A stretch of 64,000 nucleotides of DNA from Mugil cephalus (GCF_022458985.1 NC_061783.1:11894913-11958912), one strand, 5' to 3'; counted from the stretch's first letter, positions 41,314-54,700 are shown. Translations and numbers: made by a program. Notes: generated from the sequence alone by a model not told the origin.

Positions 41314-44300
41314 TGCAGACATCACACGCATGACAGCATAAGATACAGGAATGTACAGCTCAGACTTTCTCTTTCCCAGTCACGACTTTAACTCTTTGAT
41401 GTGATAAATCTCCCGCTGCTACGGTCTGCACTGGGAAGAGATTAAAGGTTGAGCATTATCCTCTGCTTCTTCTTCATGTCTACATTTTCTGACCTCATCC
41501 AGTGGACTCCCGAGATCAAAAGCGCGCTGAGAACGCTTTGAATGTGATCCTGCGCGTAGCTGTGCGGATCCACACGTGCCTGGCGTCATGACAGCCATAA
41601 GTGTGGAGGCGTGGCGGAGCTCTGATTCCCTTCCAGCGAGTGTGTGTGTGTGTGTCTCCGTGTGCCAGCCCCGCTGCGCTGCTTTTGCACGTGTGTGGGC
41701 TCCGAGAAGTTAAAATAACAGATTCCGCCGCGGCTCGAGAACAATTTAATTGAAGAATTGTACTTGACACCGGCGATATGAGTGTTTGCAGTGAGAGCGG
41801 AAGAGTGAACGATCGTTTTAAGTCTGCAGTTAGTTTTCGAGGGAAGTGGATGAGACGGGCAGAAGAGCTCTCTGGAGATTACTTCGGCGGGAGAGTGGGG
41901 ACTCGGCGCTAACAAACAGACACCCACTCAGATAGGCAGAGCTAATCATTGTTATTAGCGCAGATTGAATCCTTAAATCAGCACACGCTCCTCCAGGGGC
42001 AAGACGGTCTCATGAAAGATAACAGAGCCAAAATCATCTCTATATGAATCTGTTCAAGGGCTATGAGGCAGATCCCCGAGGAAATCATTGATTATTAGTG
42101 CGACTAGAGAGGTTGAAGGAGCTCATAATTACCTGTAGCCTGGTGAGTTTTAATCTTTCTCTCTGTAAAAGTCATGAATTTAGTCCAGGGATTTAATAGA
42201 GCTGGAAAAAATCTGAAGTCAAGCCCTATCATCTGAGTCCCTCTACACAATACTCATTCTCTTTCCTTTCATGCCATATTTTACGTCCTTTTTTTTTTTT
42301 TTTAATGTCATCTATTTCTGTTTCATTGCGCCTTCGCTTTCAGAACCCTCTGTCCCAAACCCTACCTCAGAACAGACAGCATCGAGCAGTGGCTCCCCCG
42401 AAACTTTGACGCCGCCTCGTGACCCCTCCTCGTCGCCTAGCCTAGAGAGAGACACGCAAAAAGATGGCGAGGTGGAGTCTCCGGAAGGGGAGACGGAAGA
42501 AGAGAAAGCCATACGTCTTCTCTACTGCTCCCTCTGCAAGGTGGCTGTCAACTCGGCCTCGCAGCTTCTGGCACACAACAGCGGTGAGAAAAACAGCTAC
42601 AGCTGAAGTCATCTTAGCCCGAGAATTTTTATTTTTTTTTAACAGTCTGTTGACGTGACTTCATGTCTGCGCAGGCACCAAGCACAAGACGATGCTCGAG
42701 GCCAGAAGTGGGGACGGAGCCATCAAGTCGTTCCCGAGGATGGGCGTCAAGGCAAAGATGGCCTCGCCGCCCGAGTCGTCAACGGGACTGCAGAACAAAA
42801 CTTTCCACTGTGAGATCTGCGACGTGCATGTCAACTCTGAGACTCAGCTCAAACAGGTTAGATGTGGAAAATGTTCAGGGAAGAAGAAGAAACTTAGATT
42901 GTTTTAGAGACACATTCCACACACTGGAGCCATGACACTGACTAATACAGAGCTATGTTCTTACTCCCTTATGTGTTCTAAGCAAAACATAGTTACATGG
43001 GGATGTTCTGTTACAGTTAGGTCTATATAGGGTTGGACATAACATTTGTTGTTGTAGCTCTTGAGTGTGGTTAGAGTGCAGACTCTCATCTTTAATTTTA
43101 GGGCGTTCACGTCCAGATTGGAGGAAAGTTTAAGGACTTACAGCAGTTTGCATTCATAGGATCATGTTGTCTGGAACACAAAAGTGAACAAACATGACAT
43201 TCCTCTAGAGTCCTTAGCAATGCAACGACTGCCCTAAATGTGAAGCCCGTGGACGTCACCGAGGTTTCCTATTCTTGAGGGCTATGAGTGGTTCGCTCTC
43301 GTGAAGTCTTCTCTTTGTGTGCGACTACCTTCTGGAGAGGGAGTGTGCTCTTTGCTTGGCTGGATGTTGTCAAAAGGCTCTCCTTTACCGTGTCATAGAA
43401 AGGACACTGAACTCACCCGCTACTGTGGCCTCGTGTGTCCTTTTTTCTGCTGCTGAGCTCGACGTCGTTCGTTGTTGATTTGACCACCTCCAGTGTAACT
43501 GCTTTCCCTCTGATGGATTGGACTGATTTCCTCAGCCAGCGGATGGTCTGTCTCACGTGCACGTGCGAGCTCCTTTGAACACATGTTGCGGGCTTACATT
43601 AACCATCTGTGGAGTGAATTATTATTTAGATAATACTTCTGAACCCTTAGGGTTCCTTCACCGTTTTCTCCGTTGTGGAAGTAAATGCCCTCAAATTATA
43701 TCTGCACCTTGCACTGATCAGGCATAACATTAAGACTACCTTCCTAATATTGTGTAGGTCTTCCTTGCGCCTCCAAAACAGTTGTGACTCATCAGAGAAT
43801 GGACATGGGTCTTCTGAGGGTGTCCTGTGGTGTTTGGTAACAGGATGTTTAGTGGGTTGTGTGGATCGAGGGGAGGGGCCTCTGCGGATCATCCCACAGA
43901 TACTTGATCGGTTTGGTGAAATCGGAGGCCGGGTCAACACCGTGTGCTGTTTGTCATGTTTCTTGAGTGGCTCCTAAAGTGTTTTTGTGTGTCTGTCTGC
44001 GTCAGGCTGCATCCTGCTGAGGATGTCTGGTCTGTTGTGAGTGGGCGGTACATGTCTAAGCATCATCCGCATGGATGAATGCCAGGTCCAAAAGTTTCTC
44101 AACAGACCACTGAATTGTCACAAGATGGTCCATATTATTTACTTCTCCTGTCAGTGGTCATAATGCTGTGGCAGATCAGTGTATATCCGTATTCATTGTG
44201 TAACTGTAACTTGAATATATTTGAAGAAACACAATGTGTCAGCGTACAAACATATAAGGATCTAACTGTATAAAATAGCCAGGTTGTTCCTGAACAGAAC

Positions 44301-45752
44301 ATGCCTCTGTTTTGTTTTTAAGCCTAAATGATGCGGCCTCTTGTCGCTGACGATCTGTAGCTCCTACGCTCCTCATGAAAACTGATCACTGGGCAGCTAG
44401 TGTCACAGGAAGTTGGCTCATTGTACGTCTTGCTGGTTAATTTCTCTTGTGCACGGAAAGCTTTAAAAAGGTCAACAGTCACACAGATTTGCTTTTCTCT
44501 CGGGTTCACCGTGTTAAAAGCATCACCAGAGCCATCATCGCTTTAGCCAGTGGCGCAGACAAGGAGATGCATATTTTATTCCAAATGACAGTGCGAACAT
44601 CTCACACCTGTCAGCGCAGGTGAGTTAAAATAACATCCCTCAAGATAATGAGCACAAAGCTACTAAGCCTCTTCTATTTCAGCCAACATCTGAGTATGTT
44701 GTTACCATCTCAGTCCGTGACACGAATGCTTCACATCTGAAGACCGGCACTGTTTAAAAGTTAACTTTGGCCAGGTGCTCATGAATATTTAGCAGTTCAC
44801 CGCTGATTGTGTGCCGCGCTGACCGTTGCCATCTGTTTGTGCTTGTCAATCAAATCCGAAAGATTTCCAAACCCGCCCTTCATGAATATTTTGAATTTCA
44901 AACCGAGAGCCAGAAAAACATCGGCTCTGGCTGAATTGTCGGAATAGGAACTGTGATTATGCTTCCTTTAATTCCCCCATCACAAAGCAGGGGAGGCTTT
45001 GTTGCTGCGCCTGCGTCTCTTTTCCCTTGTGTTTATCGGTGCGTCTTTTTCCTCTGCTCCAGCACATCAGCAGTCGGAGACACAAGGACCGGGCGGCAGG
45101 TAAACCGGCCAAGCCGAAGTTCAGCCCCTATACTCCCATCCAGCGTCACCAGAGTTTCCAGGCGGTGAGTACACAGCTTTTGCTTGACTTACTTTCACCC
45201 CTCATCATTGCGTTTGTGTACATGAGTTGATTCTCAAGGGCCTCTTCCAGGAAACTCCCCTCCCTACAGCCAGTGACTCAAATTGTCAACGCTGAAGACT
45301 GGAGAATAAATAATACATTTTCAGTGTTTCACTGCCACGAAGTTGTGAAGGGAACAAAAGGTCAAAATTGCAAAGGGTGGTAAATTATTGATTATTTGGC
45401 AATAAGTGGGACAGCTTCTGCTTCTATTCGCCGTGTACCTTTCTTTTTCTGGCTTCCTCCAAACGCTCAATTTCCCCGATGAAAACATTCACGTTTCCCT
45501 GTGTTTCCTCCTCAGATAAGGCTGACTCTACAAAAGAACCAAGACCTGGCCAAACCCCTGGCCTCGTGTCTCCTGCAGCGTCAGCTCTCGGTGGCCGCCG
45601 CCCTGGCGTCGTTGCCCCCCTTCCAGCTCCAGCCTGCCACAAACTCGAGCCCCGCCCTGTTTCACAGTCAGCCCCTCCCCCAGGCGCTGCTCCATCCGGC
45701 CCCTGGACCCATGTGTTCGACACACACGTCGGTCCTGTTTTCCCCCTACTGA
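34836..45752 (+). CDS. znf385d: Zinc finger protein 385D
   Basis: Nuclear protein with three U1/matrin-type C2H2 fingers; its molecular role is poorly known. Eight coding exons: 34836-34845, 36497-36612, 40500-40607, 41043-41211, 42344-42583, 42675-42856, 45063-45164, 45516-45752. They give 387 residues plus TGA (human ZNF385D 395). Exon 1 codes only MYF plus one base, matching the MYFGG start of the human protein. Fingers: about 68-90 (CGVCRLRFNS...H...H), 196-218 (LLYCSLCKVAVNSASQL) and 260-282 (FHCEICDVHVNSETQLKQH). Each finger is interrupted by an intron. SGTKHKTMLEAR and HISSRRHKDRAAGKP favour the D paralog over A, B and C. The C-terminus ends LHPAPGP...VLFSPY, like the family. Adjacent sgo1 and kat2b are also neighbours in human 3p24. 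The gene is very compact compared with the huge human locus. Confidence 0.9.
37126..37149. repeat. Alternating GT/GC tract (Z-DNA-prone)
   Basis: A run of alternating purine-pyrimidine, GT units followed by GC units, within znf385d intron 2. Confidence 0.8.
39113..39127 (+). repeat. G-quadruplex-type motif
   Basis: Four GGG runs separated by single A residues, the tightest canonical G4 pattern, inside znf385d intron 2. Confidence 0.8.
41271..41312. repeat. (GT)n microsatellite
   Basis: 42 bp of uninterrupted GT about 60 bp after the donor of znf385d exon 4. Confidence 0.96.
43709..44184. mobile_element. Tc1-type non-autonomous transposon relic
   Basis: Ends are inverted: left CACTGATCAGGCATAACATT, right (reverse complement) CACTGATCTGCCACAGCATT followed by ATGACCACTGAC. 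The CATAACATTATGACCACC-type end and the interior (CCTTCCTAATATTGTGTAGG) are the ends of a Tc1/mariner family common in fish. At about 475 bp with no transposase frame, it is an internally deleted, diverged copy. It lies in znf385d intron 6. Confidence 0.8.
44690..44990. promoter_or_regulatory. Candidate regulatory cluster in znf385d intron 6
   Basis: Two direct copies of TCATGAATATTT (44779-44790 and 44880-44891) flank a TGTCAATCAAA (PBX-like) motif. The stretch ends only some 70 bp before the next exon. This is inference from motif density only. Confidence 0.3.
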
Positions 45753-46141
45753 CCCCGCTGAGCGTCTCGGTCCGTCATTGACGACTGCTAAACGCAGACG
45801 TGATACCCTCCCAGCGCCGCGCGCGCCACCAGACACCGTGAGCTCCACGGACCAGGACTGAAGACTATTTGCTTGCCTGGGACTAAAACTGTAAGGCGGG
45901 TCGGGGAAGAAAGTACAAAGCAGCAAATGAGAGAACGCAGAGTATTTTCTGATGTGAGTGATGGAGTACGAGTGAATGCACAGACGTAGCCTTCATAGGG
46001 GATCAGGATTGTGTTCTTTTCCAACTCAAGGAAGTATAGATATGAGAAGGGTGCAGAATGCTGGACTTCCGTGACGACTACAGCTGTGTGTGTTTGTATG
46101 TGCAGATGTGCATAAAAGAGCATGCGTGATTATTATTTTCC

Positions 46142-46147
46142 AATAAA
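46142..46147 (+). promoter_or_regulatory. Polyadenylation signal AATAAA, znf385d
   Basis: First canonical hexamer after the znf385d stop, 390 bp downstream, with T-rich sequence around it. Confidence 0.6.
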
Positions 46148-46169
46148 CAATGGCTGTGGACACTCTGGT

Positions 46170-49100
46170 TGCAGAAGATTATATTATTTATTTATAGGTA
46201 TCTGAGGGTAAAGTCGTCAACACTGATGGAACTGACTCCAAGCCGGTTTTAAAGTGGCAAGATTTTTAGTGGATTAGATGTCTGCAGAGTTACTATCTAC
46301 TACCAAATGAGCGGTGACTGAGCTGGTATTACGGTGTTTCTATAGTTGCATTACTTCTGCAGTGACATTTGCCGGGTTTGACAATCCTTTAAAGAAGCCC
46401 TCCATTCAGAGGCTGCCTGATAATGCAAACTGAGCATTTCTTACTGGCCTCACATTGAAAGCCTGCAACCGGCTTTCAAGTTTGAAATATTGCAGAGACT
46501 ACTGGAACGAACAGGAGCAGCTACAATGAGCTGTTAGATGAAGAGCTGCAGGCGACAGGCTGCACACTCCCAGCTTCTCAGCGCGATGACAAACTCCTTT
46601 CACCGAGCGCTGCTGTTCACGGACTCGTGCTGTGTTCAGCAGAAAATCTGATCGTGGTTTTTCACAAGAATGACGGGGAGAGAGTTTGTTTTCATGCTTC
46701 AGGAATTCCGTGTCAAGAATTTGTTATGACCACTGGTAACGACACGTGTCGCCAGCTCAACCAGGACTAAAATCTTGGAAAGTGCCACTTTAATTCTCCA
46801 AAATAGGGAATTTCTTTAAAAAAAAAATGACCTCGATATCATTCTATGTGGGTCTTAGTTCTACAGATACACAGACTAGGAATAAACATTTATCTTTGTC
46901 TTCTCTGCTTCTTGTTATATGTGTTCACCTAGACACTGCCAGAAATGTAGACACACTAAGATGCAGCCAGACATCGTCTCCCCCCCCGAACCCATAAATC
47001 CCTATATTCTAAGCTCCCAATTCATCTTCCTCTGCTACATAGCGGCACGCAAAAACTAATCTTTCTTTGGTCTGTGTTCAGGTATTTCCCTAAAAAACAA
47101 AACGAAAAAAAGGACACGTCCATATCTGGGAGATTTGAAGCGTTGACCCTCTTGCTTTATTCTCCGAGATAAATCAGAGCAGGAATGCTCCGGCTGACGT
47201 GATTGTCTGTCGTCCCGATGAGGTTTGCTGCACTGCGGGCCTAAGCGGTGTGGTCTTTGGTCTGCTTACGTTTTTGAAGCAAAGTCACTTCATAGCCTGA
47301 AGGTACAGACTGAGTGCGCGCTGTCGCTTCAGTTCAAGCACTGACTTGACGAAATGTGCGAGTGATTGCCGGTGACATTCCAGGCTGACGTTATCTAAAT
47401 GATGGTACTTTATCAGAGGTTAAGGGCAGGTCAGAGACTGAGTGACTGCTTCTTCTTTTTCTTTTAAACTTTCCACAGCCACATCTACTATCGGCTAGTT
47501 TACACCAAACTGGATTAATTAGCCTGATATTTTTATTTCTGTGTCCCGTGGCCACTCCAAAGTAAATAATTCCACCGGCCAATTTAGAGAATTATCATCC
47601 AATCAATCACTGGCTCATCATTACATTATTATTATTAATTGTCTGGGGTGATGATTGTGACCATCTGTGTGTGGGATGCTCAGTTCTCCACAGGCTTTTG
47701 GAATCCAGGCCTCCACTGGCCCCTTAACTCCCTGGCTCGTTCTCCCGACAGCCTTCACTGACTTTTCTCCTTCACCTTTTGTCATCTTTCTTTGGTTATC
47801 TCACAATCCGTTCATGGCGTCTCTCCCCCTCGGCTTTCCCTCTCTCGCTCCACTATGGAATTCGTGGCGGGTGCGCGCACGCGCACACATAAACACATGT
47901 CAGCGATACAAAAGCCTGACTTGGCCTCCAGGGAATTCTTCTTTCTCAGCTACCTGGACGGACTACAAAGGTACGATGCAGCGCTGTGTGTGCCGTGTGA
48001 TGGCTGCTTTTCTAGCTGTTCACATTCAAAAAAAATAACATATATATAATTATAAGCTCTTGGCTTGAGGATCCAGCACTTCTGCACATCTGCGTTTAAA
48101 TCCAAATCGTAAAACAAAGGTGGTCGTGAGTAAATTCAATTAGACTAAAAACAACAGAAATGACGCATTTGAAGAAGGATTTTATGAAACAAATGGAAAA
48201 ATTTGAACTGCAAAACTTTCTTTACGAGGTGTACTGGGATAAGGAGATATCCTAGAATTAGTTGAATTAGTAGTTTGAGGAGAATCTTTGTCCGACTCCC
48301 CTGTCTTTGAGGCAGATGGTGCCAGTAGATTTACCTGAGGTCAAAGGTTTAATACAAGGCAGAACAAGCACCCTGATTCTGTTTAAAGGCAAAACAAAAA
48401 AAAGACTAAAGCTCTAACTCAGTGTTGTTTGGGGTTATTTACAAGACTAAGGCATGTCCTGAAGTTTTATTTGTGGGCCAAGCAGAAAGTGTAGTCTGTA
48501 TTAACATGTCCTGTATTTACAGGGATCTGAAAATCTATTTATTCTGAACTGACAAGTTAAGAGTTCTCACTGTATCTGACCAGGTAGCGACCAGCGATCC
48601 TTGCACCTTTAACTTGATCCAAGCATTACACATCTAAACACTGGCACTCGTACTCCACATGATGTGTGCGCGGCCTCCCTGAAAAGGTGAGCAGACACAG
48701 GGACTATTTACCGCGAGGACCATCTGTCTGGGTCACCATGCCCATCGGGGGGTAGGATGGCTACAGTTGAAAGTTCAGACACAGTCGGTAATTCTGCTTC
48801 TCGCCTAAGTAGCATTTGTTGTTCTAGCAGCACCAGACAGGATTCGTTAAGTCCCCGTGAGGTTTTTCCGGTCCTGCAGAGGCGGTGCAGAGGTATAGCA
48901 CGGAGCAACAGATCAGTAAACCGAAGGGATGGTGGCTGTGAGGTAAATGGCTCAGCGGGGTATTCCAGAGCAGCCTGTAAGACATAATGGCCAGGCTGCA
49001 ACCCAGAGAGAACCGATTGTGTGTCTGGGACTCAGTGCTGCTGTGGTCTGGGTTCAAAGGGATGTGACGGTAAAGGTGTGATTTCCCAGTTGTGTTCGTT

Positions 49101-51330
49101 AAACCTGCAGGCAAACAAGGAAAATTATCATAATGTAATTATTTACAAAAATGTATATATGTGACCTACACTACACCTGCGTCTTTACAAAAAGAGCTTT
49201 CTCAAAGTTAAGTTTTTGACCCTTGACATTTTCACAGATGTATGTACAGAAACATGCTTGGACATCTAATCATCTAATCATCCGCCCTGTTTTCGATCAA
49301 TCTTAAGTCCACAATCTGATTTACTGATCTGTTACTGTCTCAGAGTTTGGTTTTGGGGGTTGATTGCACGACCTGTGTTATGATATCATTACCATAAATT
49401 GCGAGTATGGCACCATATGCACATTTTCCATATTAAAAAGCGGGGCTGTGTATTTTTGGCCCCAGCAGAGCTGAGCACACAGATTAGAGTTAATTCTTTT
49501 CATCTGGTAGAAAAGCAGAAGATCACTGTATTGGCTAGTCAGACTGTCTGGACAGGGATGTGTGAGCTACAGATCAGACCAGACAGATGATCTCTTAATC
49601 ATGATATATCAATGCATCACATCACTCAGCTAATGAACTTGTTCAGCCTGCATTTAGACTAAAAAGGCATTGTATTCACATGTGTGTGTTTTTTTTATAT
49701 ATATTGTTCTTCATTTTGCGGCATAATTTCTCAAGCTGCCACTCTATTTTTATTTTAATCAGTTCGTCCTATCCCTTTTTTCCCCCTGCACCTGTGATAA
49801 TAAGTTTCTTTCCAGGCAGCTGACATGTGGATAGTAAGGGGTGGCATGAAATGGCTGTGTGATGGATTTGTCCATTAACGCAAGCTGAGCTAAAAACCTG
49901 TGGAGTCCCTCTGGCTGTCTATCTGTCTGACTCTTTATGTTTCTTTCCCTTTCTCGCCGTCTTTTTCTTTTGCCCTTTCAGGCAGGCGGACTCAAAAACA
50001 TGAGCGCCCACCAAATGCACCGCTCGCTCATTTCCCTGCTGAGAGTTAGCAGCTGTAACACTTGCTCGAATAATATACCTTTCAAGTAAACAGAGGTGAT
50101 GAATGTTATTATTAAAACAGTGACTCATTATGAGTCTGTATAGCTCGCTTTGTAACAGGGCACTAACACACAACCCAACATGCAACTAAGCTACACTAAA
50201 ATGTCATGTTTGGTAGTAAAAATCAATTCATGTTAGCTACAGTTTAAGGTGGAACTTTCATTTGTAATATGTTTTTTTTCCCCCTCTGAGAGCTGTTCAC
50301 AAGCTCTGCTCCGGGTTCTTGCCCAAAAGCACAAACCTGTTTCACCGTTGAGGCACCCCTGCTGAAGTCATTTGTTTTCAGTGGGTTGCACTGACAACAT
50401 CCAACCTTGCCAACCACTTTCTGCAACCGCAATACACCTTTCACTTGGTTGGCATTGGCCCTTTTTTGGGATTCTCGCTGACAGAATGGCTAAATTGGTG
50501 TTATTAGCTTCAGTGCCGTGCAAGTTTCTTCCCGGTGCCCTGCCAAGGAAGACATGTCTAGCTTGACTTTGACTAGGAAACTAAATGAGATCATGCCTAG
50601 GTATATGATGCAAAGTAATCCAATATTTATGGAACAATGACTGAGCAAATGGGCACTTATGCATCTGGGGTGGCTTCAAGGAAGACTGCTGAGTGTATGC
50701 ACGAAGGTACGTGTGTTTATATAGGCCAGATGTCAGATGTCAGCATCTGGACACTGGAGCAGGCCGTCAAAAGACTTACAAGCTCAATTTAAATTTCACA
50801 TTGATTCAATAATTAACTGCCTTTCCGAGCTACTGTTTAATCTTAGCTTTCAACGAGCCACAGGAGTTTCACAAAAAACCTCAAGGAATATGACTGGAAC
50901 ACTGCCTGTCAGAAGGTTTCGAGATTAACACAATTATCAGCTCCATCCACACAGCAGAGCACTTTAGAGAGCACTGCTGGAGCTCTTATCTCCAGCAGTC
51001 AATTATAAATAGCCATTTTGGTGGTGCCGAACCAGCCTGACCCTTGATGAGTCTTAATCTAATTTCCTTATTTAAAAGAAGTTTACCATGCCTCCATTTC
51101 CCAGAACAGCATGGTCTGCACGTTGCTTTGTTTGTTTCCAATAGACAGACGGGGAATGGTGAAAGGGGACTGATTGAAGAGCCAAGAATTATAATTAGAT
51201 AATTGCAGCGCTGTGTATTGTTTAGTCTGAAAGGATCTGAATTATGCAGACTGGCAATGAATACCAAACACCTCCTCGCCTCCTCGATGTGTGGTTTATT
51301 TTCTGTTGTACATCAGCGACACCTAGCGGG
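46170..51330. other. Gene-free interval between znf385d and sgo1
   Basis: No gene recognised on either strand. Open frames are short and without splice partners. AT-rich patches with homeodomain-like TAATTA/ATTA motifs occur at 47560-47640 and 51170-51260 and could be non-coding control sequence of a flanking gene, but nothing here proves it. A small duplicated TCTAATCA unit lies near 49265-49280. Confidence 0.55.
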
Positions 51331-51339
51331 GGAAATCTA

Positions 51340-51402
51340 ACTTGGCGGAAGTGACGTCATTTCACATTTCCACCAATCAGGAGTCGCGGCTCGCAATTCG
51401 AA
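51340..51402 (+). promoter_or_regulatory. sgo1 promoter: ETS-CRE composite, CCAAT box and CHR-like element
   Basis: Within 63 bp: CGGAAGTGACGTCAT (51346-51360), an ETS site fused to a full CRE; CCAAT at 51373-51377; and TTCGAA at 51397-51402, which resembles the cell-cycle homology region. CCAAT plus CHR is the usual layout of G2/M-expressed, DREAM-regulated genes, which fits shugoshin. The cluster lies about 310 bp before the ATG. Confidence 0.55.
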
Positions 51403-51714
51403 CGTCAACTCTCGGAGGTCGGATAAGTTGTGATAAAATGGATTAATTTACTGCCCGATTTAATTCGCTAACGCGTTTTATTTGGCCGATACCATACAAA
51501 CCCTTTAACCCGGCGACATACATACTACAGTAGGTTCTGTTTTATGGTGTTTTAAAACACAATTTCAACATACAGGGCTATGACGAACGTTACCGTTTAC
51601 TAGCTTGTTAGCGTCGCTCGTTAGCTAAACACTTTAGCTTCGTAGGCTGTTTTTGCACGACGTATCGCACTTGAATAACACACTGCATTTTGGAATATCC
51701 ATAGATCCTGAGCC

Positions 51715-54700
51715 ATGGGGAAGGAACGGGCCCAGAAGAAGTCCTTCCAGCACAGTCTGGACGACATAAAGGAGAGGATGAAGGAGAAGAGAAACAAACG
51801 GCTGGCCAGTGCTTCAGCTCCGAGCAAGAGACTGTCCAGAATGATGAACAAAAGCGGTGGTAAGGGAAAGAGAGGCTGGTATATGGCCATACGTCCTCCT
51901 CAGAGTTACACTTACTCAAAATATACTGTACTGACAAGGAGTACTGATATCTGTAACACACACAGATGCAGGAGTGCAGAGGATGTTGTTATGAAGATGG
52001 ATTTTGCCTCAAGATGTTCTTCCTTTATTTCCTCCCAGGGACTAATTCCACGCACTCCCTCCTCAAGGGTGTCCAGGAGAACAACAAGGCGCTGGCCGTG
52101 GCCCTGCAGTCTGAGAAGGAGAAAGGGAGGCAGGCCAATGCAGTGATCCTGCAGCTGAAGAAGGAGCAACAGGCTCTGTTTCTTCACCTGATTCTGCTGA
52201 AGAAGAAGCTGAAAGAGCAGGAAGCCCTGGTAGCGAAAGCTTCAGAGGTACAGTGGGAGACACGCCGCTTTCTCGTAGTCTTTATCCGTGTTACGTGTTT
52301 CAATTTTTTTTTTATTTATTCGTTTATTTTTCCGATGATCTAGACAAAACCAGCAAACGTGATTGTAGAACCCCAACGCGGTGTGGATTCAGAAAGGTTC
52401 GGTTTCAAAATTTAGAAATTTTTTCATCATTTTACATTTTCTCACATCCTTTATCCTGAGTTGACTGTCGGGATTTGTTACCTCTCAATATACAGAAGAA
52501 AACGGACCAGCCAGATACTCGATGAGCTCATTCTGTGTGACGCATCCCCAATTTGTGCAGGTATATGTTCACATTTACTATCGTATTCAGTGCTAATATT
52601 AGGCCTTAACTGTAATAAGTAACTTGTTGTGAGTGTTTTTCAAGTCAGTACTGTTTTTAATACAAATATATGGAAAAGTTTGTAGATTTTATATTGTAGA
52701 CTTAAGACGCAAAGAAAACTGTAAAAAAAAAAAAGGGGCACACTTTGTTTATTTTGGAAGTAATTTATTATTCTTTCTGTCACATGAGCTATTCACATGA
52801 TATTCTGTGTTCTTCAGAGTATATGCCTATAAATAAACTATACTATATATTGTTTAGATCGTCAGATAATTACATGACAGCGGGTGTATATTCCACATTT
52901 ATCCTAATCCTAAAATTTAGCTTAACTCCTAATGTTGCTTTTGTGGTTTTCTTCATAGAACCTCAGCCCCCTAAAAAGAATGGAAAACAGATCACCTTGC
53001 CACCTACAGTGTGCGTGAGGCGTCAGCACACAGACAGAAGAAGCAGAAGGAGATCTGAGCGTGTGCGAGAACAGAGGTTAGCTGAGGAAGACCCAGCCAG
53101 TGCGTTTGAGGCTTTGATAGCAAGTCCTACAAGAAGTGACAGTCGAAATCCAGTGCATCACGGAGCAGAATCCTGTGACATTGAGGAGATACAACACTCT
53201 ACTCCTGAACCTGTCCACCCCAAAAAAAGTCAGCAGCAGCCTAGTAAGAAACAACCCCAGCAGCAGCAGCCCCGCTCCAAACCAGAACCAGCTTCACGGA
53301 AACCCGAGAGAGGCCGCAAACCGGAGCGTGCCCCATTGAAGAAACCGTGGGAGAATCCCAAACCCAGAGCCCGCTCAAAGAGTCGAGACCGATCAGCCAC
53401 TCGGGCTAAAAACGCACCTCCACCACAAGGCAATAAGCTCAATACCTCACTGGGATTTAATGACACATTTGACTTTGACTGCGAAGAGGTAGTCCATGTT
53501 ACGCCGTTCAAGGCCAAGGCTGAAGAAACTCAGCCAGCCACAGCCATTAGTGAAGAGGCTCCAGAAAGAGGGGAGGCACAAACTGAAGTTTCACCCAGGG
53601 TCTCCAAATCACAAAATGAATCAAGCTCATCATCACCGTCTTCTGAATCAGAGGACAGCCTTTATGTCCCTCAGAAGACTAGACGTAGACTAACTTCTCC
53701 TGACAAGACCAGGGACGTCACTACGCGCAGAGGCCGGCCCTCAAAAGTAACCAGACGGCGTGAGAACATCCCTCCAAAACCACAGATCTCTGGTGAGCGT
53801 TTAGATTGGCCATTCTCCCTTTCATATTTATTTAATTACCTTTATTGTTTTGATGGCTATCGTCTAGTTTTGTTGTTGCTGTTTTAGTTGTGTAATTACA
53901 GGTTTTGTTTCATTATTTTGCAGTGTTCAGAGATGAGGAGTCGAGCCTTAAGGCTGCAGAGAGTGAAGGTGATTTCCATCACCTACCAGACTCAAGCCTC
54001 CCCAACAGTCCAGACGCTGCAAGTCTGGGAAAGGAAAATCACCCAGGTGAGTTCATTCATCTCCTGTTATCCTGTGGTTTAGGAAAACATGAAGCTAACA
54101 GGAAATGTATCTGCATCAGATCAAACATCTTGGTTGACGATACTGAAAATAAACAGCCCTCATAGGAGGCAGTACATTTATTTATTCACAGCTTGATGCT
54201 AAGCTTTTATACACCATTATCTACAAGGTCGTGTCATTCCCTGAGCACAACATTCTGCTGATGAGATTTAAACATATTGGTATTGGCTGGATTTCGCAAA
54301 GCTACAGCACATCACACTAACCATTATTCTAATAATGATATGACATAGAAGTGCTTCTCCTTTTTTCAGGTTCAGTATGATTTCACTCTATAATCAAATC
54401 TTAGATTACAGCTCATCACCGTTTAGTGTTTTGAACATCAGGCTGTCCTGATATTTTATCTGATGTGTAACATCGATGGCTAGAATAATTGTTGTTTTAA
54501 ATAAATGTAAGATAGTTATGTGTATTTGTTTGTCCTGGTCCTCCAGAGCCACATGGGGAGGACACGGAGCAGGATGGTTTGCTTCCTGTCAGCCCTCAGG
54601 TTGAGGCTGAGATGATGAGAATAGACAACGTCCTGTCCAACTTCGGAGATTCCTCCTGTGAAACTCCGCCTTTCTTGCCACACCACACGCAACAGAAGAA

